Numbered from the stretch's first letter, positions 1-5,948 are shown. The stretch: 7,463 bases of DNA from an uncultured Ruminococcus sp. (GCA_902798605.1 CADBXH010000088.1:1-7463); one strand, 5' to 3'. Notes: generated by a model not told the origin, from the letters alone. Made by a program: numbers and translations.

Positions 1-2
1 AC

Positions 3-1805
3 GTCGCCGAGCAGATAATCCTTGCCGCTGCTCAAAGCGAATTCGTTTGTCAGCCACGCGGCGCGGCTTACCATCCAGTCGGACGCGTAGTTGTACATAC
101 CCTCAAAGGTCTGCGGATAACGCGTAGCCGTTGCGGAAACGGAATATGTCTTTTTGTCGTAGTTGTATGTCGCTTTGTTGAGCGAGGAGTGGTCGCAGAT
201 CCAGCCGCTTGTAGTCAGCAGCCAGCCGCTCGTGTAGTTCATATTTGCCGAGCCGTTGATATAGTCAAAATACTGAGTCCTTGAATATATCTCGTCAGCC
301 TCGAGCGGGTTGTTGTAGCTTCCCGCAAAGTGGTTGATAGCGGGTACAAAATCGTTGAACCAGATATCGGGCACAGCCGCCAATATCTCGTTATTTACCG
401 AAAGCTGATTGATGATATTGTTTGACGATGATTGTTCGCCGGCGTTCTTGCCCTTGTATTTGCACCACCAGCCGGAGTATTCCTCGTAGTCGCTGACGCC
501 CATATTGCGCAGATCATACGCTACACCCGTAGCGTTGCCGAGCGAATTGTCGTAATCCCAAACGGGCGAGCCGTAGAACTTATAAACGCCGTTTTCGTCC
601 TGCTTGTAGGTAAAGAATGTGCTGGAAACACCGGAATCCCAGTTCTTGCCGAGCTCGTTAATAAGATAGAGCTTGGCGAGAGAATCAACGTCTCCGTACT
701 GGGAGACCTTGCCGTTTTTGTTCCTCGCGGTGCGCGCGAAGGTGTCGTACTTTGACTTTGCGTAATCCAATACCGTCTGGTAGTTGGGGTCGTCGGCGTC
801 AAGCTCGGGAGCCTTTAGAGTGACCTTTGTGCCGTTGGACGCTACAAAGTAATAGTCCTCTCCCGGGACCGCGCTGGCGTCTACCTCCATAACAAACGGG
901 AAGTCGCTCTTTACGGTTCCGTCCTCGTTGAGGTACTCCTCGCCGGTGATGTCGTCAAGGACCGCGCCGGTGTCGACCTTCTCGCACATCTGGTATGAGC
1001 CCCAGTAATAGCCGTTCGAGTAGAAGTCAACATAGCGTGAATCGGACGCGTAGGGCAGTCCTACTGCGTCGGAAAGGTCGTACAGAATGCGGTTTCTTGA
1101 GAGCGAATCGTCCTGATAGTTTGCAAGCATAGAGAACTTTTTGATTTTCTCCATACCCGCGATTGAGACCTTCTTATCATAGGTGATGTTGTATGCCTTT
1201 TTGGGCTTGTCCCAAGTGGTGTTGCCTCTGCCCTTGATCTTTTTGATCGCGGTGTTGTCGATCTTGCCGTCGGCGTCAACGATTGCTCCGGTAGCCTTTG
1301 CCGAAAGACTCTTGTCAGCGTTGAGGTAAGTCATCAGATCGGTTCCGTTGCCGTCGGCGTCGGAATTGTTGATGTAGATAGCCGCCTCCGCGTTCGACTT
1401 CAAAAACTTGAGCGAATAGGTGTTTTGGTCAACTCTGACAGTGTAGTTTTGGTTAGCGTTGTACTCAACGGTCTTTGTCTCATCGGGTGGGATGGCAACT
1501 CCGTTGACCGTCACTTCCGCGTTGTAGCCGTTATAGATATCGACCTTGTTATCGGAAGCCGAGGTAGGCAGGAAGAAGTATTTTTGACTTCCGTTTACAA
1601 CGTTGAAGTCCTCGTCGTGTTCGCTCTGCCACGCAACCCAAGCGTTAGCGTCGGAAGAGTTTACTACCGCGTGCGCGTAAATTGCGGGTTCCGTGGTAAA
1701 GGCGGTCGGTTTGCCCTGATTGGTATCCTCCGCTGATACGGAAAAAAGCGAGAAAGCCGACAGCGCCAGAATAGTTGCAAGAAGTATAGATATTGTCTTT
1801 TTCAT
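3..1805 (-). CDS. Secreted CotH-kinase-family protein (C-terminus cut by window edge)
   Basis: An uninterrupted minus-strand frame of 601 codons runs off the left edge with no stop. It starts at an ATG preceded by a strong purine-rich ribosome site (AAAGGGGG on the minus strand, bases 1814-1821). Residues 1-25 form a Sec signal peptide: MKK, a hydrophobic core, then a likely cut after SVSA. Residues 30-180 look like a beta-rich N-terminal region. From about residue 190 the CotH-kinase pattern is clear: GRGNTTWDKPKKAY (192-205), FSMLANYQDDSLSRN (224-238), YVDFYSNGYYWGSYQMCEKV (258-277) and SPVWDYDNSLGN (413-424). Known CotH proteins are atypical secreted protein kinases, first described in Bacillus spore coats, and the WDYD segment matches their conserved Asp-containing motif. 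In gut ruminococci, CotH-like proteins often carry surface-binding modules; the missing C-terminus could hold one. The family call is firm. The substrate is unknown and activity is inferred. Confidence 0.88.
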   Translation of the reverse strand, partial: MKKTISILLATILALSAFSLFSVSAEDTNQGKPTAFTTEPAIYAHAVVNSSDANAWVAWQSEHDEDFNVVNGSQKYFFLPTSASDNKVDIYNGYNAEVTVNGVAIPPDETKTVEYNANQNYTVRVDQNTYSLKFLKSNAEAAIYINNSDADGNGTDLMTYLNADKSLSAKATGAIVDADGKIDNTAIKKIKGRGNTTWDKPKKAYNITYDKKVSIAGMEKIKKFSMLANYQDDSLSRNRILYDLSDAVGLPYASDSRYVDFYSNGYYWGSYQMCEKVDTGAVLDDITGEEYLNEDGTVKSDFPFVMEVDASAVPGEDYYFVASNGTKVTLKAPELDADDPNYQTVLDYAKSKYDTFARTARNKNGKVSQYGDVDSLAKLYLINELGKNWDSGVSSTFFTYKQDENGVYKFYGSPVWDYDNSLGNATGVAYDLRNMGVSDYEEYSGWWCKYKGKNAGEQSSSNNIINQLSVNNEILAAVPDIWFNDFVPAINHFAGSYNNPLEADEIYSRTQYFDYINGSANMNYTSGWLLTTSGWICDHSSLNKATYNYDKKTYSVSATATRYPQTFEGMYNYASDWMVSRAAWLTNEFALSSGKDYLLGD

Positions 1806-1864
1806 AGACAAAACCCCCTTTTATATTATTTTATTATTTTGTGCAAAAATTATTGTTTATTCTT

Positions 1865-1893
1865 ATTCTATCACGCAGCTTTCACATAATCAA
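1865..1893 (-). promoter_or_regulatory. Sigma-A-type promoter for the CotH-family gene
   Basis: On the minus strand the sequence reads TTGATT, 17 bases, TAGAAT (-35 at 1888-1893, -10 at 1865-1870). Spacing is optimal and both boxes are close to consensus. The transcript would start near 1858 and leave a leader of about 50 bases. An imperfect palindrome (AGCATATTTGCT, 1893-1904) abuts the -35 on its upstream side and could be an operator, though it is short and AT-rich. Confidence 0.6.
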
Positions 1894-1932
1894 GCATATT
1901 TGCTCAATTTATTAATTTTTTTTAAAATATCC

Positions 1933-1961
1933 TTTATTTTTTTTAATATCTTTGTTATAAT
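1933..1961 (+). promoter_or_regulatory. Extended -10 promoter for the lipoprotein gene
   Basis: A perfect TATAAT (1956-1961) is preceded by TG at 1953-1954 with one base between, the extended -10 form. The -35 at 17-base spacing (TTTATT, 1933-1938) is weak, as is common for extended -10 promoters. The transcript would start near 1968, giving a leader of about 50 bases. The ribosome site TAAGGATGTGA (2006-2016) lies 4 bases before the ATG and differs from TAAGGAGGTGA at one base. Confidence 0.6.
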
Positions 1962-1972
1962 ATATACTGCAT

Positions 1973-1994
1973 AAAAAACGCGGCTTTTTGCCGC
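1973..1994 (-). terminator. Short terminator-like hairpin on the minus strand, inside the lipoprotein leader
   Basis: GCGGC (1980-1984) and GCCGC (1990-1994) form a 5-bp GC stem with a five-base loop. Read on the minus strand it is followed after one base by six T (1973-1978), the layout of an intrinsic terminator. No gene ends here on that strand, so it would stop antisense RNA before it reaches the CotH gene. It could equally be only a 5' hairpin in the lipoprotein mRNA. The stem is short, so the call is tentative. Confidence 0.35.
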
Positions 1995-2020
1995 TGTAAA
2001 ATATTTAAGGATGTGACTAC

Positions 2021-2953
2021 ATGAAAAAAAATAACAAACACTCTTTTAAGGCTCTGCTGGCTTTGGCTTTAGCGGCGCTTATAGCTTCTACTGCAATGCT
2101 TGCAGGCTGCGGAAACGACGGCGAAAGCTCCGAGGGTTCGGCTGAGAAAGATACCAGCATCGTTACCGAGACCCAAGTCGTTACAAGAGTAGTAAACGGT
2201 GTTTATACGGACGAAGACGGTAATCCCATAAAGGACGAGAACGGTCAGCCGATCACAGCACCTCCGGGAACTCCCGATACAAAAGTCGAGGGCAAAGAAA
2301 GCAACGGCAGCAACGGCGGCGCTCAGAACTCGGCAGCAAGCAACGGCGGAAACAACAGCAGCGCCCAGAGCTCTGCCGATAACGGCGGAAACTCCGGCAA
2401 CAAATCCGGCGGCAACAGCGGTAATAATAACGGCGGAAATTCCGGCAATAAATCCGGCGGCAACAACGGCGGTAATTCCGGCGGAAACAACGGCGGCAAC
2501 TCAGGCGGAAACAGCGGTGGAAACTCCGGCGGCGGAAACGCAGGCTCGAGCGCTCTTTCGGTCGGCGGCAAGTCTTATAATGTCGGCGATACCGTTACCT
2601 GCACATACACCCTCACCTGCAAAAAGCTTATGAGCAACTTCCAGGCGTACATCAGTTACGACGGCAAGTACCTCAAGCCCACAAACGCTTATTTGGACGG
2701 TCCCGCAAAATCGGGCAGCGTTATCAACTATGAGCTTTACGATAAGCAGCAGATCAAGTTCAACGGAATCAACCTTAACGGCTACAACTACACCAAGGGC
2801 GGTAACTTCCTTGTAGTTGAGTATCAGGTCCTCGCGGGCGGCAGCACATCGCCTAAGTTCGTATGGCAGATCGCATCGGATATCAAGGATAATCCGCTTG
2901 TTACAAACGGCAAGCCCTCTTCCGATATTTCGCTTAATGCTGCATTTTCTTGA
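2021..2953 (+). CDS. Lipoprotein with Gly/Asn/Ser repeat linker and cohesin-like domain
   Basis: A 310-residue protein. Residues 1-30 are a lipoprotein signal: basic start, a long Leu/Ala core and the lipobox MLAGC with the modified cysteine at 30, so the mature protein should sit on the outer face of the membrane. Residues 60-80 hold an imperfect duplicated motif (DEDGNPI, DENGQPI). Residues 94-176 are almost only Gly, Asn and Ser with a few Lys, built from GGNSGGN- and GNKSGG-like units, and probably form a flexible stalk. Residues 177-310 form a separate beta-rich domain (VGGKSYNVGDTVTCTYTL, FQAYISYDGKYLKPT, GGNFLVVEYQVLAGG). The VGDTV start and the strand pattern resemble cohesin / carbohydrate-binding folds, though I cannot confirm which. 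Two cysteines (194, 200) lie close together. The gene is divergent from the CotH gene and has its own terminator, so it is monocistronic. The lipoprotein call is firm; the domain family is moderate. Confidence 0.85.
   Translation: MKKNNKHSFKALLALALAALIASTAMLAGCGNDGESSEGSAEKDTSIVTETQVVTRVVNGVYTDEDGNPIKDENGQPITAPPGTPDTKVEGKESNGSNGGAQNSAASNGGNNSSAQSSADNGGNSGNKSGGNSGNNNGGNSGNKSGGNNGGNSGGNNGGNSGGNSGGNSGGGNAGSSALSVGGKSYNVGDTVTCTYTLTCKKLMSNFQAYISYDGKYLKPTNAYLDGPAKSGSVINYELYDKQQIKFNGINLNGYNYTKGGNFLVVEYQVLAGGSTSPKFVWQIASDIKDNPLVTNGKPSSDISLNAAFS
2300..2548 (+). repeat. In-frame degenerate repeat encoding the Gly/Asn/Ser linker
   Basis: Short units of the form AAC-GGC-GGA-AAC-TCC-GGC recur, with 12- and 24-base periods most regular from about 2384 to 2545. 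Synonymous differences between units (GGC/GGA/GGT, AAC/AAT, TCC/AGC/TCA) show that the peptide pattern is kept while the DNA has drifted. Such tracts change length by slippage or recombination, so linker length probably varies between strains. Confidence 0.75.
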
Positions 2954-2987
2954 TATTATCAGTCTTTTTCATAGATTTTGTCTTTTT

Positions 2988-3027
2988 GAGCCGGCTCTAT
3001 CCGCACAGAGCCGGCTCCACCTTTTTT
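2988..3027 (+). terminator. Rho-independent terminator after the lipoprotein gene
   Basis: GAGCCGGCTCT (2988-2998) pairs perfectly with AGAGCCGGCTC (3007-3017) around an eight-base loop, with six T at 3022-3027 after a CCACC-type gap. It lies 35 bases past the TGA stop. Each arm contains a self-complementary ten-mer, which makes the stem very stable. On the other strand no T run follows, so it is directional. Confidence 0.88.
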
Positions 3028-3074
3028 AAATCCTCTTTATAACTGTACCTTTAAAAATATTGATAACTGTGCAT

Positions 3075-3102
3075 TTTTCAATGTACACTTATATGATACA
3101 AT
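3075..3102 (+). promoter_or_regulatory. Possible promoter for the B6 kinase operon
   Basis: TTTTCA (3075-3080), 16 bases, then TACAAT (3097-3102) is the best sigma-A-like pair in the stretch before the kinase gene. Both boxes match consensus in part. It would start transcription near 3109 and give a leader of about 220 bases. Two near-identical direct repeats (ATAACTGTACCTTT at 3039-3052, ATAACTGTGCATTT at 3063-3076) lie just upstream and overlap the -35; they could be regulator sites. Confidence 0.35.
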
Positions 3103-3173
3103 GCAAACTGTATTGAAAAAGCAGATATATTTTTTAAGGCAGCAACGCATATTCAGGTGTGCGGATTGCGCTG

Positions 3174-3305
3174 TAAGATTTTTCGTCAGAGTATACAAAT
3201 AATCGGTAGGCATACTGACGTATGAGTGCCGATTTTTGGGCAGTCTGACGGAATAAGATTCAAGCAAGGCGTGCGCCGCAAATTGTGCGGTGGTGCCTTA
3301 AGATT
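3174..3305 (+). promoter_or_regulatory. Structured RNA leader upstream of the B6 kinase gene, class not recognised
   Basis: Within the 377 bases without a gene (2954-3330), this part folds strongly on paper. Arm 3181-3190 (TTTCGTCAGA) pairs with 3244-3253 (TCTGACGGAA), ten pairs with one G-U. It encloses a hairpin of AATCGGTA (3201-3208) with TGCCGATT (3227-3234) and CATAC (3211-3215) with GTATG (3220-3224), trailed by a T run to 3237. A second hairpin pairs AAGGC (3266-3270) with GCCTT (3295-3299) and CGCCGCA (3274-3280) with TGCGGTG (3286-3292). The heptamer TAAGATT occurs at 3174, 3254 and 3299, flanking these units. It ends 15 bases before the ribosome site. I do not recognise a known riboswitch consensus. 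It may be a cis-regulatory RNA or a dispersed palindromic repeat that inserted here. Confidence 0.5.
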
Positions 3306-3330
3306 TTACAGGACACTTCGGGAGGCTGAC

Positions 3331-4164
3331 ATGACAAAAAAAGCGGTCGTGGTAAACGACCTTTCAGGATTCGGCAAATGCTCGCTGACCGCTTCCGTTG
3401 CCGTTTTGTCGGCTATGGGAATCCAGCCCTGTCCCCTTCCCACCGCTGTGCTGAGCGCTCAGACGGAGTTTGAAAACTACGTCTGCAAGGACCTGACCGG
3501 CGAAATGCCCGGTTTCATTTCGGCTTGGAAGGAAAACCGTGAAAGATTTGACGCGATCTACACCGGTTACTTCGCAAACGAAAAGCAGATCGGATACGCC
3601 CTTGAGCTTTGCGGCGCTTTTAAAAAGGACGGCTGTATGCTGCTAGTCGACCCGGTCATGGGCGACGAGGGCAGGCTTTACCCCGCCTATCACGCGGCGG
3701 CGGCTGAAGCGATGAAAGAGCTCGCCGGGTGCGCCGACATCATCACGCCCAACCTGACCGAGCTGTGCATACTCACAGGCGAGGATTATTTTTCGCTGAG
3801 TTCTAACAGCGAAAAAAGCGATTATTTTGAAAGGATCGCTGACGCTGCGCGAAAGCTTGAATGCCGGCAGATCATCGTCACCGGTATCGGGACAAAGGGC
3901 GGGATAGGCAACCTTGTCTTGTCGGATGAGGACGCCCGGATAATCCGCGGAAAGCGGCGCAACGAACGCTTTTCGGGAACCGGAGACCTGTTTTCCTCCG
4001 TTGTTTGCGGCGGAATGTTAAACGGAAAAACTCCGTATGACTCAGCGCTTCTTGCGGCACGGTTCGTGGAAAAGTCGATAGACGACACGCTGTGTGAACC
4101 GTATGATCCGCTTTACGGCGTAAATTTTGAAAATAACTTATCAATGCTTACAGAGGTGAAATAA
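3331..4164 (+). CDS. pdxY: Pyridoxal/pyridoxamine kinase, PdxY/PdxK type (ribokinase fold)
   Basis: A 277-residue cytoplasmic kinase that phosphorylates vitamin B6 vitamers with ATP for salvage to pyridoxal phosphate. Visible features: the start VVVNDLSGFGKCSLTA (6-21), typical of the clostridial pyridoxamine-kinase group; the substrate-side segment PTAVLSAQTEF (37-47); TGYF (78-81); DPVMGDEGRLY (107-117); ITPNLTEL (138-145); VTGIG (183-187); and the anion-hole and catalytic motif SGTGDLF (215-221), with Asp219 as the expected base. Length fits the family at about 280 residues. The ATG at 3331 is chosen because GGGAGG (3320-3325) sits five bases upstream; an earlier in-frame GTG at 3226 falls inside the RNA hairpin and would add non-family residues. 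The stop abuts the next ATG, so the two genes are translationally coupled. The family call is strong; which B6 vitamer is preferred is not visible. Confidence 0.9.
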   Translation: MTKKAVVVNDLSGFGKCSLTASVAVLSAMGIQPCPLPTAVLSAQTEFENYVCKDLTGEMPGFISAWKENRERFDAIYTGYFANEKQIGYALELCGAFKKDGCMLLVDPVMGDEGRLYPAYHAAAAEAMKELAGCADIITPNLTELCILTGEDYFSLSSNSEKSDYFERIADAARKLECRQIIVTGIGTKGGIGNLVLSDEDARIIRGKRRNERFSGTGDLFSSVVCGGMLNGKTPYDSALLAARFVEKSIDDTLCEPYDPLYGVNFENNLSMLTEVK

Positions 4165-4713
4165 ATGCAGACACTGAATGCACAAAAAACAAGATTTTCG
4201 GGAAAAACACTGGCGGTCACCGCGATGTTCGCGGCGCTTGTTACGGTGACAACCGCTTTCATAAAAATCCCCGCTCCGCTTGGTTATGCCCACGCGGGCG
4301 ACTCGATGGTATATCTCGCGGCGTGCGCGCTGCCCGCTCCGTTCAACTTCATCGCGGCGGGACTAGGCGGAGCGCTTGCCGATCTCCTTTCCGGCTATGC
4401 TGTGTGGTCGCTTCCGACAGCGATAATCAAATCGCTTAACGTTCTTCCGTTCTTCCTTGCAAGAATAATTCTCTCAAAGAAAAATAAGGACGATAAGATA
4501 CTCCGTATCCCGACGCTTGCGGCTACGGTGCTGACCGCGGGGATCACTATCGGCGGCTACTTTATCGCCAATTGGATCATTTATGACATCAATGCGGCGA
4601 TCGCCGAGATACCGTTCAACATCATGCAGTCGATCGTCGGAACGGCGCTGTTTGTCGCGCTGGGAATAGCGCTCGACGCGATACAGTTCAAGCAAAAGCT
4701 GTTCCCGCAATAA
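4165..4713 (+). CDS. ECF-transporter S component, probable vitamin B6-related substrate
   Basis: A 182-residue, strongly hydrophobic membrane protein with about six predicted helices (roughly 15-34, 46-60, 62-80, 84-104, 115-140, 152-173) and basic loops (KKNKDDK, 105-111). Helix 1 contains AMFAA (20-24), the small-residue AxxxA pattern that S components use to contact the shared T subunit. The segment YAHAGDSMVYLAA (41-53) and the GGALADLLSGY helix (68-78) resemble ECF substrate-binding subunits. Its ATG follows the kinase stop with no gap, and its ribosome site AGAGGTGA (4152-4159) lies inside the kinase gene. Because S components often sit beside the enzyme that uses their substrate, pyridoxine or a relative is the likely cargo; this is inferred from context. 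It would need the EcfA/EcfA'/EcfT energizing module, which is not in this window. Confidence 0.78.
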   Translation: MQTLNAQKTRFSGKTLAVTAMFAALVTVTTAFIKIPAPLGYAHAGDSMVYLAACALPAPFNFIAAGLGGALADLLSGYAVWSLPTAIIKSLNVLPFFLARIILSKKNKDDKILRIPTLAATVLTAGITIGGYFIANWIIYDINAAIAEIPFNIMQSIVGTALFVALGIALDAIQFKQKLFPQ

Positions 4714-4766
4714 AGGGAGTATGATTTTTGAAGAAAATCCTTGTCTAAATAAACTATATAACACAA

Positions 4767-4799
4767 ATTGCCGTCCATAACCGGGCGGCAATATTTTTT
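4767..4799 (+). terminator. Rho-independent terminator closing the B6 operon
   Basis: ATTGCCGTCC (4767-4776) pairs with GGGCGGCAAT (4783-4792), ten pairs with one G-U, around a six-base loop. One A and six T follow (4794-4799). It lies 53 bases past the transporter stop and directly before the proB promoter, so proB is a separate transcription unit. Confidence 0.9.
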
Positions 4800-4801
4800 A
4801 G

Positions 4802-4830
4802 TTGATGTTTTTTAAATCTTGTGGTATAAT
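4802..4830 (+). promoter_or_regulatory. Near-consensus sigma-A promoter for proB
   Basis: TTGATG (4802-4807), 17 bases, TATAAT (4825-4830), with TG at 4822-4823 as an extended -10. Transcription should start near 4837, leaving a leader of about 40 bases. The -35 begins three bases after the terminator T run. No attenuator or T-box pattern is visible in this short leader, so no proline-responsive RNA control is seen here. Confidence 0.8.
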
Positions 4831-4877
4831 TGAAAATGGTATTTTATGCGAGTAAACAACAGAAAAAAGGTGTATAT

Positions 4878-5663
4878 ATGGACAGGACAAAAACCGTTGT
4901 TAAGGTGGGTACATCGAGCCTTACTTATGAAAACGGAAAAATCAATTACCGCCAGATAGAGGCGCTGTGCAAGGTGCTCTGCGACCTGCACAACAGCGGC
5001 GAGGATATACTTCTTGTATCCTCGGGCGCGCTCGGGGTCGGTATGGGCAAAATGGGGCTTTCGCGCCGACCTACCGACATCAAGAAAAAGCAGGCATTGT
5101 CGGCGTTGGGCCAGTGCGAGCTGATGTTTATGTACGACAAGCTGTTCGGCGAGTACAACCACAACGTGGCGCAGATTCTTTTGACCTACGACGCGGTCGA
5201 AACCGAGAACAAACGCGATAATATCTATAACACTATCGACGAGCTGCTCAATATGGACATCATCCCCATAATCAACGAGAACGATACCGTCGCGGTAGAT
5301 GAGCTCGAGGGCAACAACTTTGGCGATAACGATATGCTCTCTGCTATCGTATCACGGATAGTTGAGGCGGACAGGCTGATAATCCTGACCGACATTGACG
5401 GGCTGTATGAGGAAAACCCGCGCGATAACCCCGACGCGAAAAAAATCGACGTTGTTGAGTACATCGACAAAAACATTATGGATATGGCGGCAGGTTCGGG
5501 CTCGAACAGGGGCACGGGCGGTATGGCGACAAAGCTTCAGGCGGCCGCATACGCCACCAAAAGAGGCATTGAGGTACACGTAATTAACGGCTCAAAGCCC
5601 GAAAAGCTATATGACGTTTTCGAGGGCAAGGTCCCCGGAACAGTTTTTAAAGCACAGCTTTAA
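4878..5663 (+). CDS. proB: Glutamate 5-kinase, short form without PUA domain
   Basis: A 261-residue amino-acid kinase that makes gamma-glutamyl phosphate from glutamate and ATP, the first and usually feedback-inhibited step of proline synthesis. Visible motifs: VVKVGTSSLT (7-16), VSSGALGVGM (47-56), ALGQCELM (76-83), IINENDTVAVDEL (131-143), FGDNDMLSAIVS (148-159), LTDIDGLYEENP (170-181) and GTGGMATKLQAA (212-223). The protein ends after the kinase domain. Many bacterial ProB proteins (for example E. coli, about 367 residues) add a C-terminal PUA domain, while short forms also occur naturally. The ATG at 4878 is chosen because AAGGTG (4867-4872) precedes it by five bases; in-frame TTG 4830 and ATG 4836 lie at or before the predicted transcription start. 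proA follows after an unusually long gap of 376 bases. Confidence 0.95.
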   Translation: MDRTKTVVKVGTSSLTYENGKINYRQIEALCKVLCDLHNSGEDILLVSSGALGVGMGKMGLSRRPTDIKKKQALSALGQCELMFMYDKLFGEYNHNVAQILLTYDAVETENKRDNIYNTIDELLNMDIIPIINENDTVAVDELEGNNFGDNDMLSAIVSRIVEADRLIILTDIDGLYEENPRDNPDAKKIDVVEYIDKNIMDMAAGSGSNRGTGGMATKLQAAAYATKRGIEVHVINGSKPEKLYDVFEGKVPGTVFKAQL

Positions 5664-5929
5664 TAATTGAGAATTGAAAACGGAAAATAGATAATTGCGG
5701 GTCGCTTCGCTCCGGATTGTAAAAAACTCTTTGTAGGGGCGGACCCGTGTGTCCGCCCGCGAGAACCAACGTTGTTCACGTAGAAACACTTGATAGTTCA
5801 TCAAATTAAGGTTGACCGCATTTGGGAGCACACATAGGTGCTCCCCTACGATGTTAAGGAAAGGTTGGCGTTTTTTGCGGGCGAAAAATACTCGCCCCTG
5901 CAATTCGCCATTCTCCACTTTCAATTAAT
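5664..5929. repeat. Modular palindromic repeat element between proB and proA, MITE-like
   Basis: The left end (about 5672-5700, AATTGAAAACGGAAAATAGA onward) matches the reverse complement of the right end (about 5899-5926) at 21 of 27 bases, so the block has imperfect terminal inverted repeats. Inside are GC-rich hairpins: GGGCGGAC/GTCCGCCC (5737-5744, 5751-5758), GGGAGCAC/GTGCTCCC (5824-5831, 5838-5845) and GGGCGA/TCGCCC (5879-5884, 5892-5897). GTAGGGG (5733-5739) and CCCCTAC (5843-5849) are also perfect inverted copies. No open frame here resembles a protein, so the block is non-coding and non-autonomous. Similar GC-rich palindrome cassettes with AATTGAGAATTGA-type ends are familiar from Ruminococcus-like genomes; this is recalled, not searched. 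It begins right after the proB stop. Its right end may extend to about 6020. Confidence 0.7.
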
Positions 5930-5948
5930 CAAATACAGCACCCTATTT

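Noticed and set aside
2384..2545. Possible CRISPR-like array
   Set aside because: The units are contiguous, in frame and degenerate, with no unique spacers; they encode a protein linker.
2323..2571. Minus-strand Pro/Leu/Glu-rich frame
   Set aside because: It is the complement of the Gly/Asn/Ser repeat, so its pattern is forced by the repeat, and it has no ribosome site.
3037..3267. Minus-strand 76-codon frame in the leader before the B6 kinase
   Set aside because: It crosses the terminator-proximal AT-rich DNA and the palindromes, has no family-like pattern and no good ribosome site.
3226..3330. In-frame GTG start giving the B6 kinase a 35-residue N-terminal extension
   Set aside because: The added residues come from the hairpin leader, do not fit the family, and the ATG at 3331 has a well-placed GGGAGG.
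4721..4780. ATG at 4721 as a 19-codon gene after the transporter
   Set aside because: The ribosome site is only one base away and the frame runs into the terminator stem.
4830..4877. Earlier in-frame TTG and ATG starts for proB
   Set aside because: They coincide with or directly follow the -10 box and lie at or before the predicted transcript start; the ATG at 4878 has its own ribosome site.
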